Assembly (NCBI GenBank): GCA_934373375.1
Contig: CAKROP010000160.1
Coordinates: 1-5,595 of the forward strand
Length of the DNA stretch: 5,595 nucleotides
Source: an uncultured Anaerosacchariphilus sp.
GTDB lineage: Bacteria; Bacillota; Clostridia; Lachnospirales; Lachnospiraceae
Reading direction: 5' to 3'
Shown: one piece after another, positions 1 through 5,220 of the stretch
How the letters are laid out: the number at the start of each line of letters is the position of its first letter
How positions within the stretch are numbered: position 1 is the stretch's first letter
Made by a program: the position numbers and the translations under genes
The notes under the pieces: model-generated
Seen by the model: the letters and a program-made list of their open reading frames with translations, nothing else
Databases searched by the model: none
What the model was told of the DNA's origin: nothing

Positions 1-6
1 GTTTCC

Positions 7-26
7 ATAAGGAATCCGCGCCTTAT
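7..26 (-). repeat. Small inverted repeat in the leader after the downstream promoter
   Basis: ATAAGG (7-12 on the plus strand) and CCTTAT (21-26) form a 6-bp stem with an 8-base loop, within the expected 5' leader of the transcript from the 42-70 promoter. There is no U-tract after it in the window, so it is not called a terminator. Its significance is unclear. Confidence 0.35.
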
Positions 27-41
27 CCGATAGTCTTTTTT

Positions 42-70
42 ATCATACAGAAAAATCACGCATTCGTCAA
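42..70 (-). promoter_or_regulatory. Sigma-A type promoter downstream of spoIIIAH
   Basis: TTGACG (70-65) and TATGAT (47-42) are separated by exactly 17 bases, close to the vegetative consensus. The -35 lies 4 bases beyond the spoIIIAH stop codon. Transcription would start near position 35 and leave the window, probably serving the next gene on the same strand. In many clostridia this is an Asp23-family gene followed by nusB, but that gene is not in the window. Confidence 0.7.
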
Positions 71-74
71 CCGC

Positions 75-749
75 TTACTCCGTCTGCGCCGCCGGCGTAA
101 TCACAATATTCTCTCCGGAGATCCCGGTTTTCCGCTTTACGATATCCTCGATCTGAGCTCTGCCCGCGTCGTCCACATTTTCCATATTAACCACCACATC
201 GGCCTGGCCGTCGGTAATACTGACCACCACGTCCTCGAAGCCCTTGGCTGCCAGCAGGATTTCCGCCGCTGCTTCCTTCTCGGCGATATCCGTCAGCTCC
301 ACCATGCTGTCCACTGCCTCCTGCTTCTGGGCTTCGGAGATATTGGTATTGTTGATAACCTCCAGAAGGGTTTCCTTGTTTTTGGAACGCAGCTGCTCCC
401 GGCTAAGCTTCGCCTCCGCCGCGAAGCCGGTTCCCGCCGAAGAACTGGCCAGCACCGCCTCGCCGGGTTCTTCTCCCTCCTCCACTTCCGCCGTCTCCTC
501 CCCGTCGGAATCCAGGCTTTGGATATCGCCATCCGCGAACTGCAGCTCCTCCAGTCCGCTCTGGGCATAGAGATCCTCCGCGGAAATGTCGTCCGCGGCG
601 GACGCTTCATCCGCGGCAGATGCGTCGCCTCCGGTCTGCAGCTTCGCGCCACTGAGCTTACTGCCGGAATAATTTAAATACCCGGCCACCGCAATCATAA
701 TGGCAAGCGCGGTGATGATCATCTGGTTCTTTTTAAATATGTTTTTCAC
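75..749 (-). CDS. spoIIIAH: Stage III sporulation protein AH, SpoIIQ-partner channel protein
   Basis: Mother-cell protein that spans the membrane once and interlocks with forespore SpoIIQ (or its clostridial equivalent) across the intermembrane space. It is 224 residues: basic start MKNIFKKNQ, membrane segment about 10-27, an acidic Ala/Glu/Asp linker (42-98), then a folded EscJ/YscJ-like domain (about 113-217). That domain contains REQLRSKNKETLLEVINNTN (117-136), AVDSMVELTDIAEKEAAAEI (144-163), LLAAKGFEDVVVSITDGQAD (165-184) and NIVITP (214-219). The start is GTG 749-747, with GGAGG 7 bases upstream; it overlaps the AG stop as GTGA. The linker includes a six-residue near-tandem repeat (DASAAD/EASAAD, 42-53). 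It is the last gene of the operon. No terminator is seen after it. Confidence 0.95.
   Translation of the reverse strand: MKNIFKKNQMIITALAIMIAVAGYLNYSGSKLSGAKLQTGGDASAADEASAADDISAEDLYAQSGLEELQFADGDIQSLDSDGEETAEVEEGEEPGEAVLASSSAGTGFAAEAKLSREQLRSKNKETLLEVINNTNISEAQKQEAVDSMVELTDIAEKEAAAEILLAAKGFEDVVVSITDGQADVVVNMENVDDAGRAQIEDIVKRKTGISGENIVITPAAQTE
592..627 (-). repeat. 18-bp tandem repeat inside spoIIIAH
   Basis: Two adjacent 18-bp units, 592-609 and 610-627 (14 of 18 identical), encode DASAAD and EASAAD in the acidic linker of SpoIIIAH. Differences fall at every third base, mostly silent, so the duplication looks old and is held at the protein level, or the similarity reflects composition. Confidence 0.5.
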
Positions 750-1357
750 TTTGCACCCTCCAACTTCATTATTTTTACTTTATGCGCCTCGATGGGAAAT
801 AATGCCTGCACAGCCTCCAGAAGCTCCTGCTTCACCACGGCACTGCCGCCGCCCTCCGCCAACACCAACACCCCTTCGATATTCGGCTCCAGCTCCTTCA
901 CCACATAGGGGCATTTACCGCCGCTGCCGTCCTCATAATATACCGTCTCCTCGCCCCAGTCCTGCTCGTCGGTGGTGCGGCTTCCGCCACTGCTGTCCGT
1001 TTCTTCCACACTTTTCCGGGATTCCGGCGTATCCTTCTCCACGATCCGTTCTCCCCGGGATTCCAGAGTCACCATGACCTCCACCCGGCCTGCGCCCGCC
1101 ACCTGGCTTAGGATGGCAGACAGACGCTTTTCCAGCTGTTCTTCATAGGTTGATGTGGCAGTATCTGTCTCTGCTGCCTCCTGTGTCCCGGAAATGGCCG
1201 CGTCTTTTTTGTCTGCCTCCGTAGTCCCCGTCGTAGTCGGAAGTGCAATTACCACCAGCAGAACACCAAAAAGCAGGAGTACCACCAGCTGCTCCTTTTT
1301 CGGCTTCTTCAGCTTACTCATCCAGTCTGATTTCCACTTTGATGTCTGAGCTTCCAC
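746..1357 (-). CDS. spoIIIAG: Stage III sporulation protein AG, ring-forming channel protein
   Basis: Single-pass membrane protein whose outer domain builds a large ring between the mother-cell and forespore membranes; it has a ring-building motif related to EscJ/PrgK of type III secretion. The 203 residues contain a basic N-terminus (KLKKPKKEQ, 15-23), one membrane segment (23-40), a variable linker, then YEEQLEKRLSAILSQVAGAG (71-90) and RVEVMVTLES (91-100). A Ser/Glu-rich insertion comes next (110-145), then PYVVKELEPNIEGVLVLAEG (150-169) and EAVQALFPIEAHKVKIMKLE (181-200), the family signatures. The chosen start is GTG 1357-1355, with AGGAGG 6 bases upstream. An ATG at 1321-1319 (residue 13) gives a smaller overlap with AF but a weaker site and remains possible. 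The TGA stop overlaps the GTG of spoIIIAH. Confidence 0.93.
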   Translation of the reverse strand: MEAQTSKWKSDWMSKLKKPKKEQLVVLLLFGVLLVVIALPTTTGTTEADKKDAAISGTQEAAETDTATSTYEEQLEKRLSAILSQVAGAGRVEVMVTLESRGERIVEKDTPESRKSVEETDSSGGSRTTDEQDWGEETVYYEDGSGGKCPYVVKELEPNIEGVLVLAEGGGSAVVKQELLEAVQALFPIEAHKVKIMKLEGAK

Positions 1358-1700
1358 CTTGCTCCTCCTCTCCGTCCGCCGGATTTTCTGTGCCGTCCCC
1401 GGTCAACTCCTGCTTCCGCTGTTCTATCTCCCGCGCATAGTCCGCTTCCAGCTCCGCCTGCCGCCGCGTGAAATCCTGAAGCTCCTCGTCATAGGTCTGC
1501 TCCGCGTAAATGCTGTCCAGCGTACCAGACAGGCCTGCCACGGATAACAGAGGCGACAGCACCACCAGCATCAGCACAATCCCCATGAAAAAACGGACAT
1601 ATTTCTTCTGGCCTTCCTCCGGTAGAAGATGGAGAATTACGGTCATCAGGATGGCATAAAACGCGATGTCACGAATCCAGCCATATATAAACTCTTTCAT
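1314..1700 (-). CDS. spoIIIAF: Stage III sporulation protein AF, short form
   Basis: A 128-residue membrane-anchored component of the spore channel. Two membrane segments, about 9-26 and 35-56, carry the family pattern HLLPEEGQKKYVRFFMGIVL (24-43) and then MLVVLSPLL (44-52). A charged stretch likely to form a helix or coiled coil (66-99) follows, then an acidic low-complexity tail (101-118) and the ending SDIKVEIRLDE. B. subtilis SpoIIIAF is about 206 residues (from memory) and has a folded ring-building domain after the membrane hairpin; here only about 70 residues follow, with at most one strand-like piece at the end. The start is ATG with AGGAGG 5 bases upstream (1706-1711), overlapping the AE stop. 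Its 3' end overlaps spoIIIAG by 44 bases when AG starts at its GTG. Confidence 0.9.
   Translation of the reverse strand: MKEFIYGWIRDIAFYAILMTVILHLLPEEGQKKYVRFFMGIVLMLVVLSPLLSVAGLSGTLDSIYAEQTYDEELQDFTRRQAELEADYAREIEQRKQELTGDGTENPADGEEEQGGSSDIKVEIRLDE
1364..1369 (-). promoter_or_regulatory. Ribosome binding site favouring the GTG start of spoIIIAG
   Basis: AGGAGG lies 6 bases before GTG 1357-1355, inside the 3' end of spoIIIAF. Because it also encodes a Glu run in AF it could be coincidental, so the start remains somewhat uncertain. Confidence 0.55.
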
Positions 1701-1709
1701 CCCAGCCTC

Positions 1710-2756
1710 CTACCCACGCACCGACACGGTCACCACCACAATAGTCACCACAAAGAGCACGGTCACTGTAAAAACTGCCTGAAATAAAAGTCTTACGCCC
1801 TCTCCAGCCCCGGACACACAGCCCGAAAAGCGCTTATCGCAAACCGGCTGAATCAGGGCGGCGGTTCCCTTTAAAAGCAGGGTCAGCACGCCAAGCTGCA
1901 CCAGCGGTCCCAGGCAAAGCAGAGCCAGCACCAGCACCGCAGACGCGCCCACGCCATTTTTCAGAAGCACCGCAGAGCCCAGCAGCACATCGGCCACGCC
2001 GCCTGCCGCGTTACCGACGCCGGGCAGCATCCGGGCGGCCCTTGTAAAAGCTGTATTTTTCAGGGAATCAATGGCCGGGGTAATCATTCCCTGAATCGTG
2101 TTGAATCCCATCACCGCCGTCAGCAGAATTTTCAGCGCCCAGCCCACCGCTTTTCCCGTAAGCTCAGTCATCTGGGACAGGTATTCCTCCTTTGTCAGAT
2201 GATTGATGAAAACCAGAAGCATATACAGGTTCAATACCGGCAGCAGCGCCTCGCCAATCAGCCAGTCCAGCGCGTAGATAAGGCCCAGCAGGAACTGGTA
2301 AAACACCAGCGCTGTAGCACCGCCCGCCGACAGGGTCACTGCCAGGCACCAGGCCGGAATCAAAGCCTTCATAAACTCCTGCACCGAAGCGAATACCTGC
2401 CCGGACAGCTTTGCCGCCCCGGAAAATACCTGCAGCAGCAAAAGGAACAGCAGCAGATAGGTCATTTCAAAACTGATTTCCCCAATCTGATCATTTTTAA
2501 ATACGTCGGTAAAATTCTTAAGGAGCGCCGCCGCAATCCCCAGTACCAGAATCGACACAAATATCTGTTTTTCCTGGGTGAAGCTCCGTCCCGCTTCCGT
2601 AAGCGCCGTCCGAAAAAAGCTCTCCGGCGTAAAGGGCTGCTCCCCGGACAGCAGGGAAAGCACCGTATCCCGAAAGGAAAAGCTCTGATTCAGGATCTCA
2701 TCCATGGCCCTCTGAATCTCCGAAAAATCCAGTTGTTCCAGTGTAAACGTGTCCAT
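1710..2756 (-). CDS. spoIIIAE: Stage III sporulation protein AE, polytopic membrane protein
   Basis: A 348-residue polytopic protein of the SpoIIIA channel. The first 62 residues are polar and amphipathic. Hydrophobic segments follow at about 65-80, 97-113, 131-160, 170-186, 204-221, 271-297 and 324-345. The conserved region LPGVGNAAGGVADVLLGSAV (244-263), followed by LLKNGVGASA (264-273), is typical of SpoIIIAE. The chosen start is the ATG at 2756-2754, with GGAGG exactly 6 bases upstream. The GTG two codons earlier (2762-2760) has GGAGG directly abutting it and is unlikely. The B. subtilis protein is, from memory, about 400 residues with a cleavable signal peptide; none is visible here, so the N-terminus may stay on the mother-cell side. 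The TAG stop overlaps the Shine-Dalgarno of spoIIIAF. Confidence 0.94.
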   Translation of the reverse strand: MDTFTLEQLDFSEIQRAMDEILNQSFSFRDTVLSLLSGEQPFTPESFFRTALTEAGRSFTQEKQIFVSILVLGIAAALLKNFTDVFKNDQIGEISFEMTYLLLFLLLLQVFSGAAKLSGQVFASVQEFMKALIPAWCLAVTLSAGGATALVFYQFLLGLIYALDWLIGEALLPVLNLYMLLVFINHLTKEEYLSQMTELTGKAVGWALKILLTAVMGFNTIQGMITPAIDSLKNTAFTRAARMLPGVGNAAGGVADVLLGSAVLLKNGVGASAVLVLALLCLGPLVQLGVLTLLLKGTAALIQPVCDKRFSGCVSGAGEGVRLLFQAVFTVTVLFVVTIVVVTVSVRG

Positions 2757-2758
2757 AC

Positions 2759-3142
2759 TCACCCTCCCAGGAAGCTCTGTATCGTCTGAAGTAGCGCGCT
2801 CACGATAGGCATGCTGACCGCCAGAATGGACAGCTTCGCGAAAACGCCGATCTGCCCGGCCACTGCCGCGCAGCCTGCGTCCCGACAGATATCGGCGGCA
2901 AATTCTGAGATGTAGGTGATACCGATGATTTTCAGCAATACCTGAATGTAGGCGCTCTGGATAGAAATGGCGTTCTGAATCAGACGGATATTTTCTATCA
3001 CCAGCCTTAAGCGCTCTGCCACGAGAAAAAGCAGCAAAATACCCGTTCCGACGCTGACACAGACGGCATATTCCGGTTTTGTCTGTTTCAGAAACAGAGC
3101 CAGAAAAACGCCGGTAATTCCAATCATGACTGCCTGGATCAT
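2759..3142 (-). CDS. spoIIIAD: Stage III sporulation protein AD, membrane protein
   Basis: A 127-residue integral membrane protein with hydrophobic segments at about 2-18, 28-46 and 97-118. Family features visible: an N-terminal helix followed by KQTKPEYA (19-26), and the conserved stretch from LLKIIGITYISEFAADICRD (69-88) through AGQIGVFAKLSILAVSMPI (95-113). I chose the ATG at 3142-3140. The open frame reaches a TTG at 3181 inside spoIIIAC, but that would add 13 polar residues before the helix and lacks a fitting site. The ATG instead has AGGAGAGGGGG with 8 bases of spacing and gives the usual family length and start. It ends in TGA just 2 bases before the preferred spoIIIAE ATG. Confidence 0.94.
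   Translation of the reverse strand: MIQAVMIGITGVFLALFLKQTKPEYAVCVSVGTGILLLFLVAERLRLVIENIRLIQNAISIQSAYIQVLLKIIGITYISEFAADICRDAGCAAVAGQIGVFAKLSILAVSMPIVSALLQTIQSFLGG
2763..2767 (-). promoter_or_regulatory. Ribosome binding site deciding the spoIIIAE start
   Basis: GGAGG lies 6 bases before ATG 2756-2754 and 0 bases before the alternative GTG 2762-2760. This supports the shorter form by two residues. Confidence 0.75.
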
Positions 3143-3150
3143 CTCATTTT

Positions 3151-3161
3151 CCCCCTCTCCT
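3151..3161 (-). promoter_or_regulatory. Ribosome binding site deciding the spoIIIAD start
   Basis: The purine run AGGAGAGGGGG ends 8 bases before the ATG at 3142-3140. It favours this start over the upstream in-frame TTG at 3181. Confidence 0.7.
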
Positions 3162-3170
3162 GAAATGAAA

Positions 3171-3365
3171 CTAGAGTGCAAACAGCTGCTTCATGGTATC
3201 AAATAGTTCAAAGATGTAGGGCAGAATCCAGAACAGCACCAGTACCAGTCCAGCCAGACTGGTGAGAAAGGCCTGCTCCTCCCGTCCGCTGTGCTTCAGG
3301 ACCTGACAGATCACTGACACCAGAATTCCCACTGCCGCGATTTTAAAAATGAGATTCACACTCAT
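3171..3365 (-). CDS. spoIIIAC: Stage III sporulation protein AC, small two-helix membrane protein
   Basis: A 64-residue hydrophobic protein with two membrane segments (about 4-24 and 33-54) joined by a short polar turn, HSGREEQAF (25-33). That is the SpoIIIAC pattern; the Bacillus protein is about the same length. AC and AD resemble each other and are thought to form part of the membrane base of the channel. It starts with ATG and has the Shine-Dalgarno AGGGAGG 4 bases upstream (3370-3376), somewhat close but strong. It lies between AB (19-base gap) and AD (28-base gap when AD is started at its ATG). Confidence 0.93.
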   Translation of the reverse strand: MSVNLIFKIAAVGILVSVICQVLKHSGREEQAFLTSLAGLVLVLFWILPYIFELFDTMKQLFAL

Positions 3366-3384
3366 AAGTCCTCCCTCTGTGAAA

Positions 3385-3903
3385 TCAAAGCAAAAGTATC
3401 ACCAGGAATACACCGCCTGCGATCCCCAGGCTATGATAAAGCTTCTGCCTGCTGCCCATATGCTCCTGCGCCTCAGCGATACTGTTCTCCAGCTGTTCCA
3501 GATAAAGCCGGATGGCTGCGAGCTGCATTTCCGCGTCCAGATACCCCAGCACCTCACCCAGACTCTCCAGCTGCTCCAGGTCAGCCCGCGCCAGATGCAG
3601 TCCTTTCAGATGCTTTGCCTCTTCCATTTTCCAGACCTCTCCCAGCGTCCGTCCATCCGCTTTTTTCAGCTCGTCCGCAGTTTCGGACAAAAAAGTACCG
3701 AAGGGCGCAGGCAGCCGCACAGACACATGACAGAATGCCTCCGGCAGAGGCAGGCGGGCGTAGCGGATCTCACCCTGAAGCATGTAGACCAGCTGCTTCA
3801 GGATACGGAGCTCCCGTACGCGCCGTTTTAAATCACCGCTGAAGCTTGCCCCAATGCCTGCCGCCGAACATAAAATCAGACAGGCGCCTGTGATTTTGAG
3901 CAT
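3385..3903 (-). CDS. spoIIIAB: Stage III sporulation protein AB, membrane protein of the spore channel
   Basis: A 172-residue protein, the same size as in Bacillus, with an N-terminal hydrophobic segment (about 3-21), a largely helical soluble middle and a C-terminal hydrophobic segment (about 155-172, ending GGVFLVILLL). The family is distantly related to the GspF/TadC-type inner-membrane platform proteins of type II secretion. Typical features are RELRILKQLVYMLQGEIRYARLPLPEA (about 30-56, split here only by numbering) and LEQLESLGEVLGYLD near 109-123. It starts with ATG inside the 3' end of spoIIIAA, preceded by AAGGGG 8 bases upstream. A 19-base gap separates it from spoIIIAC. Its likely role is to couple the AA ATPase to the membrane complex; that is inference from the homology and the operon. 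Confidence 0.94.
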   Translation of the reverse strand: MLKITGACLILCSAAGIGASFSGDLKRRVRELRILKQLVYMLQGEIRYARLPLPEAFCHVSVRLPAPFGTFLSETADELKKADGRTLGEVWKMEEAKHLKGLHLARADLEQLESLGEVLGYLDAEMQLAAIRLYLEQLENSIAEAQEHMGSRQKLYHSLGIAGGVFLVILLL

Positions 3904-4889
3904 AGGATCTTCCCCTTTCCGTCCAGGATGGCTCGCACGGTTCCCGGTCCCTGCCGCGCGTCCAACACCACGAAGCGTTCAAACATTTCTGTCCGCAAAA
4001 TTCCTGAAAGCAGGGGCTTTTGACGAATCTCCTCCAGGCTGCTTCCGTGTACGGTGGCCAGGATGCGACAGCCGCAGGAAATGGCGTTTTCCATGGCTTC
4101 CATATCTGCATTTCCACCTATCTCATCCACGGCAATGACCTCCGGGGACATGGAACGCACCAGCATCATCATGCCCTCGGCTTTGGGACAGCCGTCCAGA
4201 ATGTCAGTCCGCACTCCCACGTCCAGACCCGGAACGCCTAAGTGACTTCCGCCAATCTCGCTTCGCTCATCCACCACGCCTACCCGCATTCCCCGAAATC
4301 CGATCCGTCCATCGGATATCTGGCGGATCAGGTCCCGCAGCAATGTGGTTTTACCGCAGCGGGGCGGGGAGATCAGAAGCGTATGGCAGAGGCCGTCCGG
4401 GCTGTAGAGCCAGGGCAGGACGGCGTGGGCACAGCCTTTGACCTCATGGGCGACGCGAATGTTCAGACTGGTGATATAGCGAAGGGTTTTAACCTGTCCG
4501 TTTTCCGTCACTGCTTTTCCGGTGACGCCAATGCGGTGGCCGCCGGGCAGGGTAAGATACCCCTGACGGATTTCATCCTCATAAGCATAGAGGGAATAGG
4601 CTCCGGCAAATTCCAGGGTTTCGCGGAGCTCCTGTGCAGTGACCTGGTGAGCGGATTTTGGGCTTTCCGTTTCATAGCCGTCCTCGGTCAGGAAGGTTTC
4701 CCGTCCCCGATACCAGAGAGTCAATGGGCGCGCCTGAGACAGGCGGATTTCCTGCAGCTCTTTCCAGTCTAAATTGACTTTTTTCAGAAGCTGGCGGAGC
4801 GGCAGGGACAGGATAGCGGAAATTGCTTCCTGTGGGGGCGGCGATACCTGATATGATTCTGTTTTGGGTTGTGAATTAGTTGGCTGCAT
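3876..4889 (-). CDS. spoIIIAA: Stage III sporulation protein AA, secretion-type ATPase
   Basis: Mother-cell ATPase of the SpoIIIA-SpoIIQ channel, related to the type II/IV secretion and pilus ATPases. It is 337 residues, somewhat longer than my recollection of the B. subtilis protein (about 307), the excess being a proline- and glutamine-rich N-terminus (1-20). Motifs in order: LPGGHRIGVTGKAV at 114-127; Walker A SPPRCGKTT at 174-182, with K180 and T181; DERSEIGG at 207-214; Walker B VIAVDEIGG at 251-259, with D255 and E256; and ATVHG at 278-282. The first glycine of the classical P-loop is Ser174; as I recall, an SPP form is usual in this family. There is no membrane segment, so it should be peripheral at the inner face of the mother-cell membrane. 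It starts with ATG behind a good Shine-Dalgarno and a candidate sigma-E promoter. Its 3' end overlaps spoIIIAB by 28 bases, which suggests translational coupling. Confidence 0.96.
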   Translation of the reverse strand: MQPTNSQPKTESYQVSPPPQEAISAILSLPLRQLLKKVNLDWKELQEIRLSQARPLTLWYRGRETFLTEDGYETESPKSAHQVTAQELRETLEFAGAYSLYAYEDEIRQGYLTLPGGHRIGVTGKAVTENGQVKTLRYITSLNIRVAHEVKGCAHAVLPWLYSPDGLCHTLLISPPRCGKTTLLRDLIRQISDGRIGFRGMRVGVVDERSEIGGSHLGVPGLDVGVRTDILDGCPKAEGMMMLVRSMSPEVIAVDEIGGNADMEAMENAISCGCRILATVHGSSLEEIRQKPLLSGILRTEMFERFVVLDARQGPGTVRAILDGKGKILCSKSQAPV

Positions 4890-4895
4890 GTCCTC

Positions 4896-4901
4896 TCACC
4901 T
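4896..4901 (-). promoter_or_regulatory. Ribosome binding site of spoIIIAA
   Basis: AGGTGA, within AGAGGTGAGAGG, ends 6 bases before the ATG at 4889-4887. This supports that start for the first gene of the operon. Confidence 0.75.
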
Positions 4902-4909
4902 CTTAGGAC

Positions 4910-4939
4910 AATATATGTGAGGGCAGGGGCTAATAAGAA
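4910..4939 (-). promoter_or_regulatory. Candidate sigma-E promoter of the spoIIIA operon
   Basis: On the minus strand, TTCTTATT (4939-4932) and CATATATT (4917-4910) are separated by 14 bases. They resemble the sigma-E elements known from Bacillus (-35 about GKMATATT, -10 about CATACAMT, spacing near 14), with about 6 of 8 and 7 of 8 matches. The -10 lies 20 bases before the spoIIIAA start, placing transcription initiation just ahead of the ribosome binding site. Sigma-E (mother cell) control is established for spoIIIA in B. subtilis; here it is inferred from these elements and their position. Confidence 0.65.
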
Positions 4940-4947
4940 CTATAGAC

Positions 4948-4967
4948 GGACGAAAAGTGGACGAAAA
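4948..4967. repeat. Short tandem direct repeat GGACGAAAA
   Basis: GGACGAAAA occurs at 4948-4956 and again at 4959-4967, an 11-bp period, at the promoter-side edge of the large palindrome. The second copy runs into the left arm. About one helical turn of spacing, just upstream of the candidate spoIIIA promoter, is compatible with a protein binding site, but this is inference only. Confidence 0.45.
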
Positions 4968-5128
4968 AGGGCGGGCGGGGGAAATTCTTCTGGAGTGTTC
5001 GGACGTTTCACGGACAGCCGTCTGTCTGGCTCGGACTTTAACAAGTCCGCTCCAGTCAGACAGCAGTGCGCGAAAAGCCGGACACACGCTTAGAAGAGTT
5101 TCCCCCGCCCGCCCTTTTTCTGGCTTTT
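4953..5128. repeat. Long imperfect palindrome (foldback element) between alaS and spoIIIAA
   Basis: The core is a pair of 29-bp inverted arms, 4963-4991 and 5092-5120, identical except for one position (T4985 opposite G5098). Each arm reads, from outside in, an A5 run, a GGGCGGGCGGGGG block and AAA. Complementarity continues inward: 4995-5002 with 5078-5085 (8 bp), 5006-5009 with 5072-5075, 5022-5028 with 5057-5063 (7 bp), and an apical hairpin 5032-5038 with 5043-5049 around a TAAC loop. It also continues outward at 4953-4957 with 5124-5128. The whole region can therefore fold as one rod. No transposase ORF and no convincing target-site duplication are seen. It could be a dispersed intergenic repeat or MITE-like element, a structured RNA, or a large bidirectional terminator, since the GC block followed by TTTTTC occurs on both strands. 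The structure is directly visible; the function is unknown. Confidence 0.8.
5032..5049. repeat. Apical hairpin of the palindrome
   Basis: A perfect 7-bp stem, CGGACTT (5032-5038) with AAGTCCG (5043-5049), and a TAAC tetraloop, lies at the centre of the large inverted repeat. It can form on either strand. Confidence 0.7.
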
Positions 5129-5152
5129 GATGAGTGCAGTTGATTTTATAGA

Positions 5153-5187
5153 GAACCCGGCAGCGCTCTTTCGCTCCTGCCGGGTTC
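5153..5187 (-). terminator. Probable intrinsic terminator of alaS
   Basis: An 11-bp perfect GC-rich stem, GAACCCGGCAG (5153-5163) with CTGCCGGGTTC (5177-5187), and a 13-nt loop, begins 33 bases after the alaS stop codon. On the minus strand the hairpin is followed by TCTATAAAATC, which is A/U-rich but not a clean U-tract, so termination may be partial. The position right after alaS and the stem strength support the call. Confidence 0.6.
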
Positions 5188-5220
5188 GGGTACACGGTTG
5201 TGTAAAATTTTTACATTGGT

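Noticed and set aside
2199..2789. 196-codon plus-strand open frame opposite spoIIIAE
   Set aside because: A shadow of the conserved SpoIIIAE reading frame; its composition (Gln/Arg/Lys-rich) is what the reverse complement of a membrane protein gives, and no homologous features are seen.
3143..3181. TTG start for spoIIIAD, adding 13 residues
   Set aside because: Polar extension not typical of the family, overlap with spoIIIAC and no suitably spaced ribosome site; the internal ATG has one.
4242..4772. 176-codon plus-strand open frame opposite spoIIIAA
   Set aside because: It lies antisense to the conserved ATPase core; no recognisable motif.
4957..5128. Insertion sequence with target-site duplication around the palindrome
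   Set aside because: No transposase ORF, and the bases just outside the arms share only TGG, too short to count as a duplication. A MITE-like origin remains possible but is not shown.
4896..5195. 99-codon minus-strand open frame in the alaS-spoIIIAA gap
   Set aside because: It runs through the terminator hairpin, both arms of the palindrome and the candidate promoter. It has no plausible domain and no convincing ribosome site, so it looks like chance openness in GC-rich DNA.
5201..5215. AT-rich palindrome TGTAAAATTTTTACA after alaS
   Set aside because: The arms leave essentially no loop, so it is a poor RNA hairpin; it may be chance or part of the terminator region. No function is assigned.
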